From Hyaloperonospora brassicae (lineage: Eukaryota; Oomycota; Peronosporomycetes; Peronosporales; Peronosporaceae): a DNA stretch of 64,000 bases. A program made the position numbers and the translations under genes. How positions within the stretch are numbered: position 1 is the stretch's first letter; every line of letters starts with the position of its first letter. The stretch covers positions 558,001-622,000 of the forward strand of contig CANTFL010001244.1 in assembly GCA_947650285.1 (NCBI GenBank), given 5' to 3'. A model generated the notes under the pieces. The model did not search any database, was not told where the DNA came from, and saw nothing but the letters and a program-made list of their open reading frames with translations. This document shows positions 1 through 10,200 of the stretch, piece after piece.

Positions 1-181
1 AGCTCAGCTCTCTGTCAAGCTCCAGATTGCTCGAACGCGCCAAGCTGACGCAAAAAAACACGTCGCACATACCCCTTCCATCGCAGCTTGCAAGCCACCC
101 TCCTCCATGATTTTGTCACCAGGAAAACGGGGCTTGAACGCTGGTCAAATCACAAAACAACGTTATCAGTAGCTACAAGAG

Positions 182-556
182 CTATGACGACAAGCAGCCG
201 GTAGCTTCCGACACAAGAGAACTGTGGCTATGAGCTACTAAGAACTTCTGACTGAACGTGTACAACAGCAGTTCATTTGCACAACCTTTCGGTGCTCCAG
301 AGACGGTATTGACCCCAGAGTCAGCAGTCTGAAGTTGGCTCTGCAACGTCTCAATAGCGCGGTGGTAGCCGTCTGGGTCCGTCTGCTCCAACGCGTTCAG
401 CCACTAGACAGCACAGCACAATGATAAAAAAAGAGGAACACGTGCAGACGCAATGAGAGTGTCATTCGGGTCCAATGCACTCGCTCTCTCCGATGTACTT
501 CAAACGGAAGATCGTACATCGACATAGTGCTCCATAGCTGCTGTATCCTCCTCCAT
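182..556 (-). CDS. possible small spliced protein (86 aa), unidentified
   Basis: I do not recognise this protein. A two-exon model (exons 518-556 and 182-403 on the minus strand) starts at an ATG at 554-556. It uses a GTACGA donor and a CTGTCTAG acceptor around a 114-bp intron, and gives an 86-aa product ending at a stop at 182. The first 40 residues are polar and look helical or coiled-coil-like (MEEDTAAMEHYVDWLNALEQ). The C-terminus is Ser/Gly-rich with no signal peptide or membrane segment. Other frames across exon 1 are also open, and one of them reads 101 codons through 397-702, so the 5' end is uncertain and further upstream exons are possible. It would be transcribed in the same direction as the neighbouring ribosomal protein gene, 0.4 kb downstream of it. 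The call rests only on splice logic and amino-acid character. Confidence 0.35.
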
Positions 557-774
557 CTTCCTGCGTATTGAAGATCCCTTGTGAGCAAAGTACGAGCAGT
601 CATGTAGGTCATGTCCCACACAAACCAGTGGAATATCTCGAAACGAGTGGGAGATCTCTCAACTCGACCGGATCGTTTCCGACGAGCGACAATGATGGGC
701 ACCTTTTGTCAGCCGATCGCCGTCGTGCAGATGCAATAGCAGCGATAGAGGAGTGGAATCATATGAAGAAGATA

Positions 775-808
775 AGAGAGAGAGGGAGAGAGAGAGAGAG
801 TGTGTGTG
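775..808. repeat. (AG)n/(TG)n compound microsatellite
   Basis: An AG dinucleotide run with one GG interruption is followed directly by a TG run. It lies between the possible small gene and the eL21 stop codon. Read on the minus strand it is a CT/CA tract. Confidence 0.9.
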
Positions 809-970
809 AACATACAGACACGACGCAGCACATTCGACTCGTTCTTTCATTCTGCTCCACCCCTGGAGGTGACTACGACGTGCTGGCACCAAGTGCCCTT
901 CCGCACCTCGCAACAAAGTGCAGCAAGTGCTTCCATGCCATCAAGCAAAGATGAACCGCACCGCTCCTGC

Positions 971-1453
971 TTACATGAGGTCCACGAACGGCTGTGCCGC
1001 CATGGTGATTGGCGTGGTGCCCTTGGTCTTCAACGTGTAGGCGGCCTTGGGCTGCGCCGGCACGCGCTTAATCTGCGCGCGGACGCCCGTCAAACGAGCC
1101 TCTTTCTTCTTCAGCTCGTTCTCCTTCACGCGCGTGAGGAAGCCGAGACGGCACTTGGACTGGTGCACGTGCTCGATGCGCACGTTAATGTGCTTGTGGA
1201 TGATGCGGTTGCCCACGATCTTGTTCACACGCACGCCGACGGCACGTCGCGTCACGTTGTACACGCGACCCGTGCGGCCGTGGTAGAACTTGTGGGGCAT
1301 GCCCTTCTGCACGGCACCGTTCGCCTTAATGTCCACGTAGTCACCGACCTTGAACGTCCGCAGGTACGTCGACATCTTGATCATGCCGCTCTGACGGAAC
1401 GGACGCGCAAACATGTCGCGCGTACGCGCGCGGTAACCAAACGAGTGCGGCAT
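971..1453 (-). CDS. RPL21: 60S ribosomal protein L21 (eL21)
   Basis: A structural protein of the large cytosolic ribosomal subunit. The 160-aa single-exon reading frame has the length usual for eukaryotic eL21. It begins [19 protein letters not shown], followed by the family's conserved core: an SH3-like barrel with [25 protein letters not shown], split here as residues 38-60, and a basic [23 protein letters not shown] stretch in the second half. The ATG at 1451-1453 is the only plausible start because the family N-terminus follows it immediately. Upstream on the minus strand lie CT-rich tracts, including 1563-1577. These would suit the pyrimidine-rich leader of a ribosomal protein gene, but the transcription start cannot be seen. 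The gene is divergent from the Fip1 gene across 1.17 kb. Identification is firm. Confidence 0.97.
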   Translation of the reverse strand: MPHSFGYRARTRDMFARPFRQSGMIKMSTYLRTFKVGDYVDIKANGAVQKGMPHKFYHGRTGRVYNVTRRAVGVRVNKIVGNRIIHKHINVRIEHVHQSKCRLGFLTRVKENELKKKEARLTGVRAQIKRVPAQPKAAYTLKTKGTTPITMAAQPFVDLM

Positions 1454-1562
1454 GTTGGACTAAGCTGTGCAGCAGCAACGAACGACACATCCACAACGCT
1501 GTTAGACTCGGCCGGTTTCTAGCGCAGCAGTAGTAGAGCGACAGGAGAGCGACTGCAACGTC

Positions 1563-1577
1563 GAGAGAGAGAGAGAG
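1563..1577. repeat. (GA)n microsatellite upstream of eL21
   Basis: A perfect GA run of about 15 bases lies 110 bp upstream of the eL21 start. On the transcribed minus strand it is a CT tract, and a further pyrimidine stretch lies closer to the ATG. Confidence 0.85.
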
Positions 1578-1815
1578 GAGAGCAGTGCAAGCACAACGCA
1601 GCAATCGACGAGCTGCTGAGAGAGCAATTGGGTCAGCAGAGAGCACTTCGTATCGCAGTCTCATTGACCGCTGATGACCGCTCCACCTGCTGCGGTCGTA
1701 AACCACTGGAGCTGCTGCAGCTATGGGCTTTGCAGCTCACAGATCAAATGGCCGTGTCGTCTCTAGTAGTGCACCCTCTTGTCTCCTGTCCATTGTGCCA
1801 TTGCGGCTCTCCCAT

Positions 1816-1834
1816 TCTCTCTCTCTCTCTCTCT
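1816..1834. repeat. (CT)n microsatellite
   Basis: A run of about nine CT units followed by a short CTG run, in the intergenic region between eL21 and Fip1. Confidence 0.9.
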
Positions 1835-2326
1835 GCTGCTGCTTCGACCTAATGCTGTGGTCGTTGTCGTTCCCATTGGCACAGCACTCACCTGCAAAGT
1901 CGAACGAGACAAGAAGAACTGGACGAGGTGGGGCACTCGGGGATGCCACAAACTATTGGCCGCGGGGGCTCGAGCATACAAAGAGCAAAGTAGGCGTCGT
2001 GCGGGCCAATCACGGTCGCAAGCGTACCCGCGCTGGGTCTGGAAACTCGAGTAAGTACGCATCGAGGTGTCGCGAGACGGGTCGAACCCGACCCGCTGGG
2101 TCTGGTCGTACAGATAGTTGCACCGTACCGATGTGCGTACATACACGCATCGATAGTAGTATCTGTACCGCAAAATATGTACATTGTAGAACTCTCATCA
2201 CAGCGTCTAGTCCACATACAGCTGCTACAACTATATTCGTACCTCGATTTACTACTATAAAATCTGGTACTCCTAACGCAGCTACTCCTGCTTCTACTAG
2301 TCTTTTTACCACTGCCGTTACTACTC

Positions 2327-2485
<159 letters not shown>

Positions 2486-2489
2486 TTCT

Positions 2490-2505
2490 TGCTCATTTTA
2501 CTGCA
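2490..2505 (+). promoter_or_regulatory. oomycete initiator-like motif upstream of Fip1
   Basis: GCTCATTTTACTGCAA matches the first half of the oomycete initiator consensus (GCTCATT followed by pyrimidines and CA), but the last positions differ. It lies about 120 bp upstream of the Fip1 ATG, a reasonable transcription start position. The match is partial and may be chance, so this is a candidate only. Confidence 0.3.
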
Positions 2506-2622
2506 ACGGCTAGTACAGTTGCTGCTACTTCTCCTACTGCTACTACAGTACTATAATTATTGTATCCAATTAGCACCCGACGTTAAACGACCACATCTCT
2601 TTGCCAGTAAGCAGTCGGCCAC

Positions 2623-4506
2623 ATGGACGACGAGGACTTTGGCGAGGACGTACTCGTGACGACGCGCGCAGGCGACGTCCACATCAAAGAAGAAGCCAAG
2701 ACAGAGGACTCTCGAGCGACGTGGGAAGTCAGTGCCGAGGCGTCGGTCAAAGTCGAGCCGCCGAAGAACGAGCCGGAGCAAGACGAGGACGAAGAGCTCT
2801 ACGGCGGCGTCTCGATCCAATTGAACGCGTCGGCCACGTCCCAAGCCGCAAAAGCGTCCGCCGCAGCGTTGAGCGGTAACCACACTGCAAAAGATGGAGA
2901 CGCGGCGTCCAAGTCGAACGAAGACGCGCCGGTCGCGGTCAAAAATGAAGACGACGACGACGACGACGACGAAGATGAAGACGTGGCGATTGTGCTAAGT
3001 ACGGACCACGCAGGCAGCAAACCCACGCTGCGGTTCACAGGAGGCGGGAACCGCTACGTACGGGGCAGCTTTGGCAGCTCGCAACATGGTGGCGCTGGCG
3101 CTGCAGGGACTGGCAGTGGGACGAGCGCACAGGCGGGTGAGTCCGGTGCAGGGGCGACCGACGGCGTGGACGATATGGCCATGTTTGGTGGTCGCCGCAC
3201 GGCTTTTGACGTGGACATTGACCTGTTGGAGGACCGGCCGTGGCGCAAACCTGGCGTGGATATCTCGGATTACTTTAATTACGGCTTTGATGAGCACAGC
3301 TGGAGAGAGTATGCTGCGAAACAGCTGAAACTGAGACGCGACTTGGCAGTCGAGAGGTCGAGAGAACAGGCTTCACGACAGGCTGTGAGTGCCGCAAATC
3401 AGCAGCAAACGATCCGTGACCGGGATGCGAAAATGCAAGGACGCGGAGGAGAAATGCCTGGTCGTGGATTCCTTGAGTCGATGAAGGGCGAAGGCAGAGA
3501 CGACCCGAATGCAGGTGCTCGAGTGGCTGATTGGGGCGCTGATGGGATTCCTCCAATGAGTGGAGCACCGCCCCGAGGAGCTTCGGGCGGATTCATGGGA
3601 GGACAACCGCCGAGGGGATGGCACCCTGGAATGGGGCCCCCGCCAAGCTTTATGGGTCACCAGGCCTGGAATGGGCCTCCCATGGGAGCACCGTGGAACT
3701 CTGGACCGGGAAGAGGACCTCCCTGGATGGGTGGACCTGGCGGCGGTAGAGGCCGCGGTAGTGGTGGTGGTCGGGGCGGCTTTGACGGTCGGATGCGTAA
3801 TGGGAAAGATGAACGAGACGACAGATCGATCGCGAGAAGAGAGGCAAGTCGCGATCGATCTAGACCTCGCGACCGTCCGCACCGAGATGGTTCGCGGAGC
3901 AGTGGGCGTCGAGATGGAAATGAAGGCAAAGGTGATAATGAGAAGGACCAAAAACGTGACAAAGACCAAGATCGAGAGCACGTGCGCGACCGTGACCGCG
4001 AACGAAGTCGTGACGGTCGCCGCGAGGTAGTTCGTGACGGTGGCCGTGAGGCAGGTCGTGACGGTGGCCGTAACAGAGACCGTGACAGCGGCAAAGATCG
4101 TGATACTGGCCGAGACCGCGATAGTGGTCGAGACGCTGGCAACAGTCGCGATCGTGGTATTGCCCGAGACCGTGGTAGTGGCCGCGGTCGGGATGGTCCT
4201 CGCGATCGCGATGGTGGGCGAGACCGTGGTAATGGCCGAGATCGTGATGGTGGCCGTGGCCGAAATAGCGGCCCTGATCGTGATCGCGAAGGCCGCCCTC
4301 GGGAACGCGAACGTAGTGGAGGAGGTGAAGCTGGTGGAGTAGGAGCTCAGGACCGAGAACGGGGAGGACGCAGTCGAGGAGACCGAGACGGGCGTTCGCG
4401 ATCCCGAGACCGTGAGTCACGTAAGCGCAAAGATCGAGACGAAAGCTCTGGCGGAACTCGAGTTTCGGGTGACCAGCGTCATAAACGGGGCGGCAATAGA
4501 CGATGA
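2623..4506 (+). CDS. FIP1: Fip1-type pre-mRNA polyadenylation factor
   Basis: A subunit of the cleavage and polyadenylation machinery that tethers poly(A) polymerase to CPSF in the nucleus. The 627-aa single-exon frame starts at an ATG followed by an acidic N-terminus (DDEDFGEDV). A pure Asp/Glu tract lies near residues 110-122. The diagnostic Fip1 motif is at about residues 199-240, with the core RPWRKPGVDISDYFNYGFDE and then SWREYAAKQLKLR. A Gly/Pro/Met-rich segment follows at about 270-395. The last 230 residues are an Arg-Asp/Arg-Glu/Arg-Ser repeat region rich in RDRD and GRDRD units, like the C-terminus of metazoan FIP1L1 but very long. The family assignment rests on the motif. The RD tail is low complexity and produces several spurious open frames on both strands. 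The gene converges on DPH6, with only about 110 bp between the stop codons. Confidence 0.93.
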   Translation: MDDEDFGEDVLVTTRAGDVHIKEEAKTEDSRATWEVSAEASVKVEPPKNEPEQDEDEELYGGVSIQLNASATSQAAKASAAALSGNHTAKDGDAASKSNEDAPVAVKNEDDDDDDDEDEDVAIVLSTDHAGSKPTLRFTGGGNRYVRGSFGSSQHGGAGAAGTGSGTSAQAGESGAGATDGVDDMAMFGGRRTAFDVDIDLLEDRPWRKPGVDISDYFNYGFDEHSWREYAAKQLKLRRDLAVERSREQASRQAVSAANQQQTIRDRDAKMQGRGGEMPGRGFLESMKGEGRDDPNAGARVADWGADGIPPMSGAPPRGASGGFMGGQPPRGWHPGMGPPPSFMGHQAWNGPPMGAPWNSGPGRGPPWMGGPGGGRGRGSGGGRGGFDGRMRNGKDERDDRSIARREASRDRSRPRDRPHRDGSRSSGRRDGNEGKGDNEKDQKRDKDQDREHVRDRDRERSRDGRREVVRDGGREAGRDGGRNRDRDSGKDRDTGRDRDSGRDAGNSRDRGIARDRGSGRGRDGPRDRDGGRDRGNGRDRDGGRGRNSGPDRDREGRPRERERSGGGEAGGVGAQDRERGGRSRGDRDGRSRSRDRESRKRKDRDESSGGTRVSGDQRHKRGGNRR

Positions 4507-4615
4507 GCATGCAAGTGACTACAACTTCATTCTGGCAGGACAGCATCATACAAGATTGTGTCGTAACTTGTTGAGATACTTAGGCCGTTTGCACGAGTGC
4601 ATAAGTAGCTGTTGT

Positions 4616-7092
4616 CTAAATTTGTTTGTGCAGCCAGAGCTCTGTCTCCAGTTTATCCAGATCCTGCGCCGTCACTTGCAGTGCGACTACTGCATCGCTT
4701 TGGACAGCATCCACAGGAACAAACGTCATGCCAGGCATGCTGTTGACTTTACCTTGTGCTGTCACAGTCTCGTAGTACGTCTTGGCCAGCTCCTCCTCGC
4801 TCGAGAAAGCAGTTGCCACGTAAAAGGTGCGCACGAAAATCACGCGGTCCCAAGGCATCAAGGCTTCCACCAGGCTGTCCAGCACGCAAGCCCAGATCCC
4901 TTCTGCGACAGCCTTCGCCAACGCTCGTGTATCGGAGTACCGTTCACTGTTTTCAACTGACGCAGTGCACACGATCTGGCAAAGAGCTCTCGGAATCATG
5001 CCAACCTGCCAGTCGAAACAAAGGTCGTTCGAACGGCGTGAACGCAGCAAGCTGCGCGGCACCAAGTATTTTAGCGCACTATGCGTGAGTGCTTGAAGCT
5101 CAATTTCGACCAAAGCACCGCGCGGCAGATTCGACACCTGCACAACCAGTAGAGGAGCCTGTTTTACGAACGCCAAACGCGCATCACTTTTGCTCACTTC
5201 GTCATCGCTTTCATCACTGTCGTCAACCCACTCGAATGCATCGTCCAGTCCTGCGTTCGAAACGAGATGGTGGCGGCTTGCAGCTGCCAAACAGTCTCGA
5301 GCTTCTCGATCGTCGGAGCTTCCAGCAGTGTAAATCACGCCAGAACACACGTGCCGGAGATTAGACTGCAGGGCTTCCAGCACACGACAGGCGTTGCGAA
5401 AACATTGCGTTGTCTGGGCGGCTTGGTCGCCTGGCACGAGGTCCATGGTCGGTGGATACAACGCAATTTGACCCGCTAACAAAATGAGGGCTCTGTGAAG
5501 CACATTCGCTTGGCTGTACGGGCCGATGCAACACGGCGCCCAGGTCGATACACTCTTCACGTGTAGGACGTCGCGACGTACACGCAGTGACTGCAGCTTT
5601 TGCTCCCCACTGCCACGCAACGCGAAACAGTCCAACAGCACGCGGGCAGGCACGTTCGACAATGCCTGCGTTTCGACGCAGCAACGCGACGGTGGCAGGT
5701 TTTGTCCAAAGTATCGGGCGTACTCGACGTTGAGCTGACGAAACGCGGCCATGTCCTGGACATACAGGTGCAGAAAGCACACGTCTGCTCTCACCATGTT
5801 TTGACTCCTAAGAATGGTCTCCAGCTGGCCAAAAATGTCAACCATCTCCTCTTTCAGCGACACTGACGCATCGCCAGCCCTGCTGCTCATGATGCCTGAC
5901 AGATGCAGCTGGTCGCGGAAACGACCAAAAGCAGGGACAAATTTCGTTGCAGACTGCGGGCTGATTGCAAGCACGGTAGCAGGCTTTTTGTCCGAGTTCG
6001 TCGCACTGCTTGATCGGTGCCAAAGCGAAGGTTTTGGGATCCGAGAGGCTATTTGTGACGGGTCCACAGGCTCCTTGTCTTCCAGATGGGACTTGTCTAT
6101 CGACAAAAAGGCTACTGGAGCTACATAGTCATCCGAGTGTAGCACCGTATGGCTCTCATCGCTTGTATCGCACAAATCACAACATCATAAGTGCCCAAGC
6201 AGCGCAAGATATATGACACCGCAAATACCTACATGACGATGCGCTTTTTAAAAAGCGGGCAGTCCAGAGTAAATGTCTCGTATTCCCCGCCTTCGCCGCA
6301 GACGTTCAGCTGGTACTTGTCTTTCTGCACAACATCGCCGGTAACAAGGAGGACATCAACAAGTCATACTCACTATAGGAGCAAGCAAAAAGCTGCTGGG
6401 ACAACCAGCGTTTCATGACGACTAGAATCATACTATACCAGCAACAAGAGTTGTCCTTGCAGCTCTGCAATCGTCTTTCCCAAATGCTGCTGGACATTCA
6501 GACCGATGGAAGCCACCTTGACCAAAATAGCGTGCACGTTCGAGTCAATCATTTCCTGCAACAATTCGATCTGCTCGCGGCGCCATAAGTAGCCAAGCGA
6601 CGTCAGTCCAAGCCGCGAGCACCTGTGCATCACCGCCGTCAGCACTGTATCTTTCTGTCGCATGCTACATCCATCACACCAAAAAATGCCTACGCACACG
6701 TTTTCCACGCGATTCCTCTGGTAGTTGGACAAAATTGCGCCCGCACACACACCCTCAACGTCTGGGAACTGCTGCTTGACCTTCTGCAGCAGACGGAAGA
6801 GGTCTTCCACCTCGTCACCCGCAACGGACTCGTAGTAGTCAATCTCCGTCTTCACTGCAGTGCCCGTAATCGTCTGGGAGATCAACGGCAGCTCCATACT
6901 TGCCGCAATGAGCTCCACCGTCTGGTACCCGATACTCTGGAACATGAACGAGTCGATCTCGGCGTCGTCTGCGGGCAAATGAGTGGGTGGATGCAGATGC
7001 GCAAGACAGACTATCTCGTGGCCAAACCGCACGCACTCCATCATGGCGTAGCAGCTGTCCTTGCCGCCGCTGACGAGCGCCACGACGTGCAT
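4616..7092 (-). CDS. DPH6: diphthine--ammonia ligase (DPH6) with RidA-like C-terminal domains
   Basis: Catalyses the ATP-dependent amidation of diphthine to diphthamide on translation elongation factor 2, in the cytosol. Three exons on the minus strand (6439-7092, 6233-6324, 4616-6161) give 763 aa. The introns are 114 bp (donor GTATAG, acceptor TTGTGCAG) and 71 bp (donor GTAGGT, acceptor TACAAG). These junctions restore the conserved EGGEYET segment and the join KKRIVIDESHTVLHSDD across intron 2. The N-terminal PP-loop ATPase carries SGGKDS at residues 8-13, and EGGEYET falls at about 229-235. The C-terminal half has two YjgF/RidA-like regions, the architecture known from fungal and plant DPH6; animal forms can lack the second part. 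The start at 7090-7092 places the PP loop seven residues from Met1, as usual. It diverges from the Arf-GEF gene with 200 bp between the start codons. Confidence 0.92.
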
Positions 7093-7292
7093 GGCAGGCG
7101 TCAAGCGGACGTATTGGTCGCGTCAAGTGTGTGTGTCGAGTGTCGTGTGGTGTACACGACCCACGAACGGGTGTGGGGTGTGAAGTTAGTGTGCACCACA
7201 CGACATTGGTGTGGTCGACATAGCCGTCGCACTCCGGAGCAGGCGGGTCGGAGGTCCAAGGACAGAAACAATCCTTTTTCGTGCCAAGAGAG
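7093..7292. promoter_or_regulatory. 200-bp bidirectional promoter region, DPH6 / Arf-GEF
   Basis: Only 200 bp separate the DPH6 ATG (minus) from the Arf-GEF ATG (plus), so both promoters must lie in or overlap this segment. It contains short GTGT and CACA runs and no TATA box or clear initiator motif. The role is inferred from gene arrangement. Confidence 0.5.
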
Positions 7293-10200
7293 ATGGGGGC
7301 CGTGCGGGCCGTGCTCTTGAGCGACATCCAGCACGTCTTGAGCCTCGTGCGCCATCAACATGGGTACCTGCTGTCGAAAACTACCGCTGAAGACGCGGAG
7401 AAAGTACGGACATATGTGTGTGTTTGTACTGGCGTAAAGAGGGTCTACAACTAGACGACTAATCGTTACGTGCTCATGTGACTGTATATACTGAATATAG
7501 GAGAGCCCCGTAGCGGTCTTTCAGAGTCTCCTGCGTCTTCGTGAACGTCTTGTCTTTTGCCGTGGTGCGTACAGCGTCGTTCGTGATGACAGCGTTGACC
7601 CGAGAACTGCTGTTTGACACGACGTTTTCGGTTTTTTGCTTTTTACATCGACAGATGTGGCCGAACTGTCGCCCATGCTGGTCGCGAAGCCGTTCCTCGA
7701 TGTGATATCACACGACTACACTAGTAGTATAGTAACGACGGCTGCACTGCAAGCAGTGATGAGTTTTGTGCAGTTGTGGCCGTGGGTAGACGCCCAGGAC
7801 GAGAACGCAGCAGCAGACACTATTTCCGACATTGTGGATGCGGTGAGCCACTGCACGTTTCACGAAGAAAGCATCGAGGGTGACCAGAACGCGCTAGTGC
7901 TTGTCGCTCATGTGCTGCACGCGGTCATCCGCTCGCCGTACGGCGCTCGACTGTCGGACCACTCGATGTGGCAACTCGTAGAGTCACTCTACGCTCTCCA
8001 TCGTGGCAGTCAATATAATGTGCGACGTGTGACACTGCTCACTTGAGTATTTGCAGTCTAGTGGCTAGAACAGGCAAAGGTGTACTGATTGGTTGTCCCT
8101 CATGTTTTATGTGATTGATACAGTCACGCATCACGCTGCCGTTGCGCTCGACCACCATAAACTTCCTGCACGATACAATCACGTTTGTGTTTTCCAGCCC
8201 TGTCATCTATGCAGACTCCGTCCTCGCTGCTGATATCACGTCATCACATAGACCCGGATTTGGACTGCCGTGTGCAGTAAAAATCATGGGCTTCTTATGC
8301 CAGAAGTTACACCAGCGAAACGAACCGTCACCTCCCAATTCGGATGCCACTGCATCGTCTATTGGGAGCACGAGCAGCCAACGCGAAGTGCTGTTGTCGC
8401 TCAACTTGCTCGAGCGTGCGCTGGTCGCTTGCGACGCCGCACTGATGGCGGGTGTACCATCGCTAATATTTTTTATCAAGGATGACTTGTGTAGCGCCAT
8501 TCTACGCTACTGTCGTCTGGGGTGCGTCTTGGATCGTGCTTTCGTGTGTTGGTCTCATTCTTACGATGCTTGTGTGTAGCGCTTGCGCGGAGCTGAACAT
8601 TTCCATCGCTTGTCTCAAACTGATCCGACTGTTGTGGTCAAAGCTCCGCTCCGAGCTCAAAATGCAAGTCGAGGCAATATTCAGTGGCGTGTTTTACCAC
8701 ACACTGCACTGGTGTCTATCAAACATGAATGTCAACAACCCGGATTTTCCGCGTGGAGATGATGCAGCTCTATCCGTTGAAAACACAGATAGTCTGACCG
8801 GCGACAACGCTCCTGCGTTAGTTGACTGTGCGCTCGACGATTTTACCGGCGACATGTTGTCCAAAGTCCAGTTGTACAGCATCTCGTTTGAAATTTTTGA
8901 CTGCTTGGTGGACTTGCTTGCCGAGGCGACGCTACTGACCGACATGTATGTCAACTACGACTGCGACGACAACCGCTGTGACTTGACGCAGACTTTATTC
9001 GGGCTACTTTCGCAGGTGGTTCAGCAGTCCCACGTTGCTTGCTTTGAGTCGCACGAAGAATCGCACTTTGTTTGGGCTCAGGCGATTGGGGAGATTGCCC
9101 TTCGTGGAATGTTTAATTCACTTAACGTCATGTATACACGTACACAGCAAAACACGCCTGCTTTAGGTAGTGACAAGAGCAGCGAGTTGAGCGACAATGA
9201 GGATGCGTCTGTAATTGATCAGGACGACGAGTGCGTACCAGCTGGTACGGAAGAGCTAGTCTCTGCCGAAGCATTACACAAGAAGCGACAACGTAAAAAG
9301 TTCTTCCAACGCGGCATTCAGGAGTTCAATCGAAAGCCATTGGCAGGAATCAAGTACCTGCAGCAAAACGGCTTTCTGCCTATCCCGCTTGATAGCACGT
9401 CCTTTGCTGCGTTCCTGCGATCCCTTCCTCAAGGTTTAAACAAAACCTCAGTCGGTGTATACTTGGGTGCAATGGGTAAGGAAGTCAAGGGCTTTGAAAA
9501 AGACGAGATCCACGAAGCCGACACTATCGACTTCCATCGCGACGTTCTTACCAACTTTGTCCGGTCGTTCAATTTTGAGGGAGAGAGCATTGTTACTGCG
9601 CTGCGTATGTTCCTCGCCAGTTTTCGTCTTCCAGGAGAGGCCCAACAAATTGATCGCATACTCAACGCCTTTTCGCTCCAAGTGTATGATCAGTGCCGAG
9701 AACGATTTATCATGGCTTCAGTGGACGTGGCATATTTGCTGTCATTCAGTCTGATAATGCTAAACACAGATTTGCACAATCTGAACATCCGAGGTGACAA
9801 GAAAATGAAGCTAGCTGATTTCATCAAGAACAACAAAAACTATGGTCAAGAAGTGTCCGATGGCCTCGATTTGCCTGAAGACTTCTTGACGGAATTATAC
9901 AGCGCCATTGCAAAAGATGAGATTAAGACGTTCGAAGACGGTGGCAAATACGGCGAGGTGACGAGCGTTCGATGGAAAGACTTGCTCAATCGAGCAGAAA
10001 GCGACCCGCGCAATTCGCGTTTGATCACACTCCATCCGTCGTTACGTCTTCAGTTATTGAGCACCCGAAGTATGGGAGCTGCCGAAGGCTCAGCGTCACC
10101 ACCAGCACCGGGTATGATACAATCAGTGACGCAGACCCGACAAATGACGAGTGTTTTCAGTCCCGCTGATGAAACCGCCAAGCCAGACGAAAGCGACGCG

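Noticed and set aside
3373..4549. Several long Arg/Ser-, His- or Val-rich frames overlapping the Fip1 gene
   Set aside because: They are shadows of the RD-repeat coding region, whose period keeps other frames open. The Fip1 motif fixes the true frame.
6625..7320. Plus-strand frame of 231 codons opposite DPH6 exon 1
   Set aside because: Antisense shadow of a clear PP-loop ATPase exon. It is His/Val-rich and without motif.
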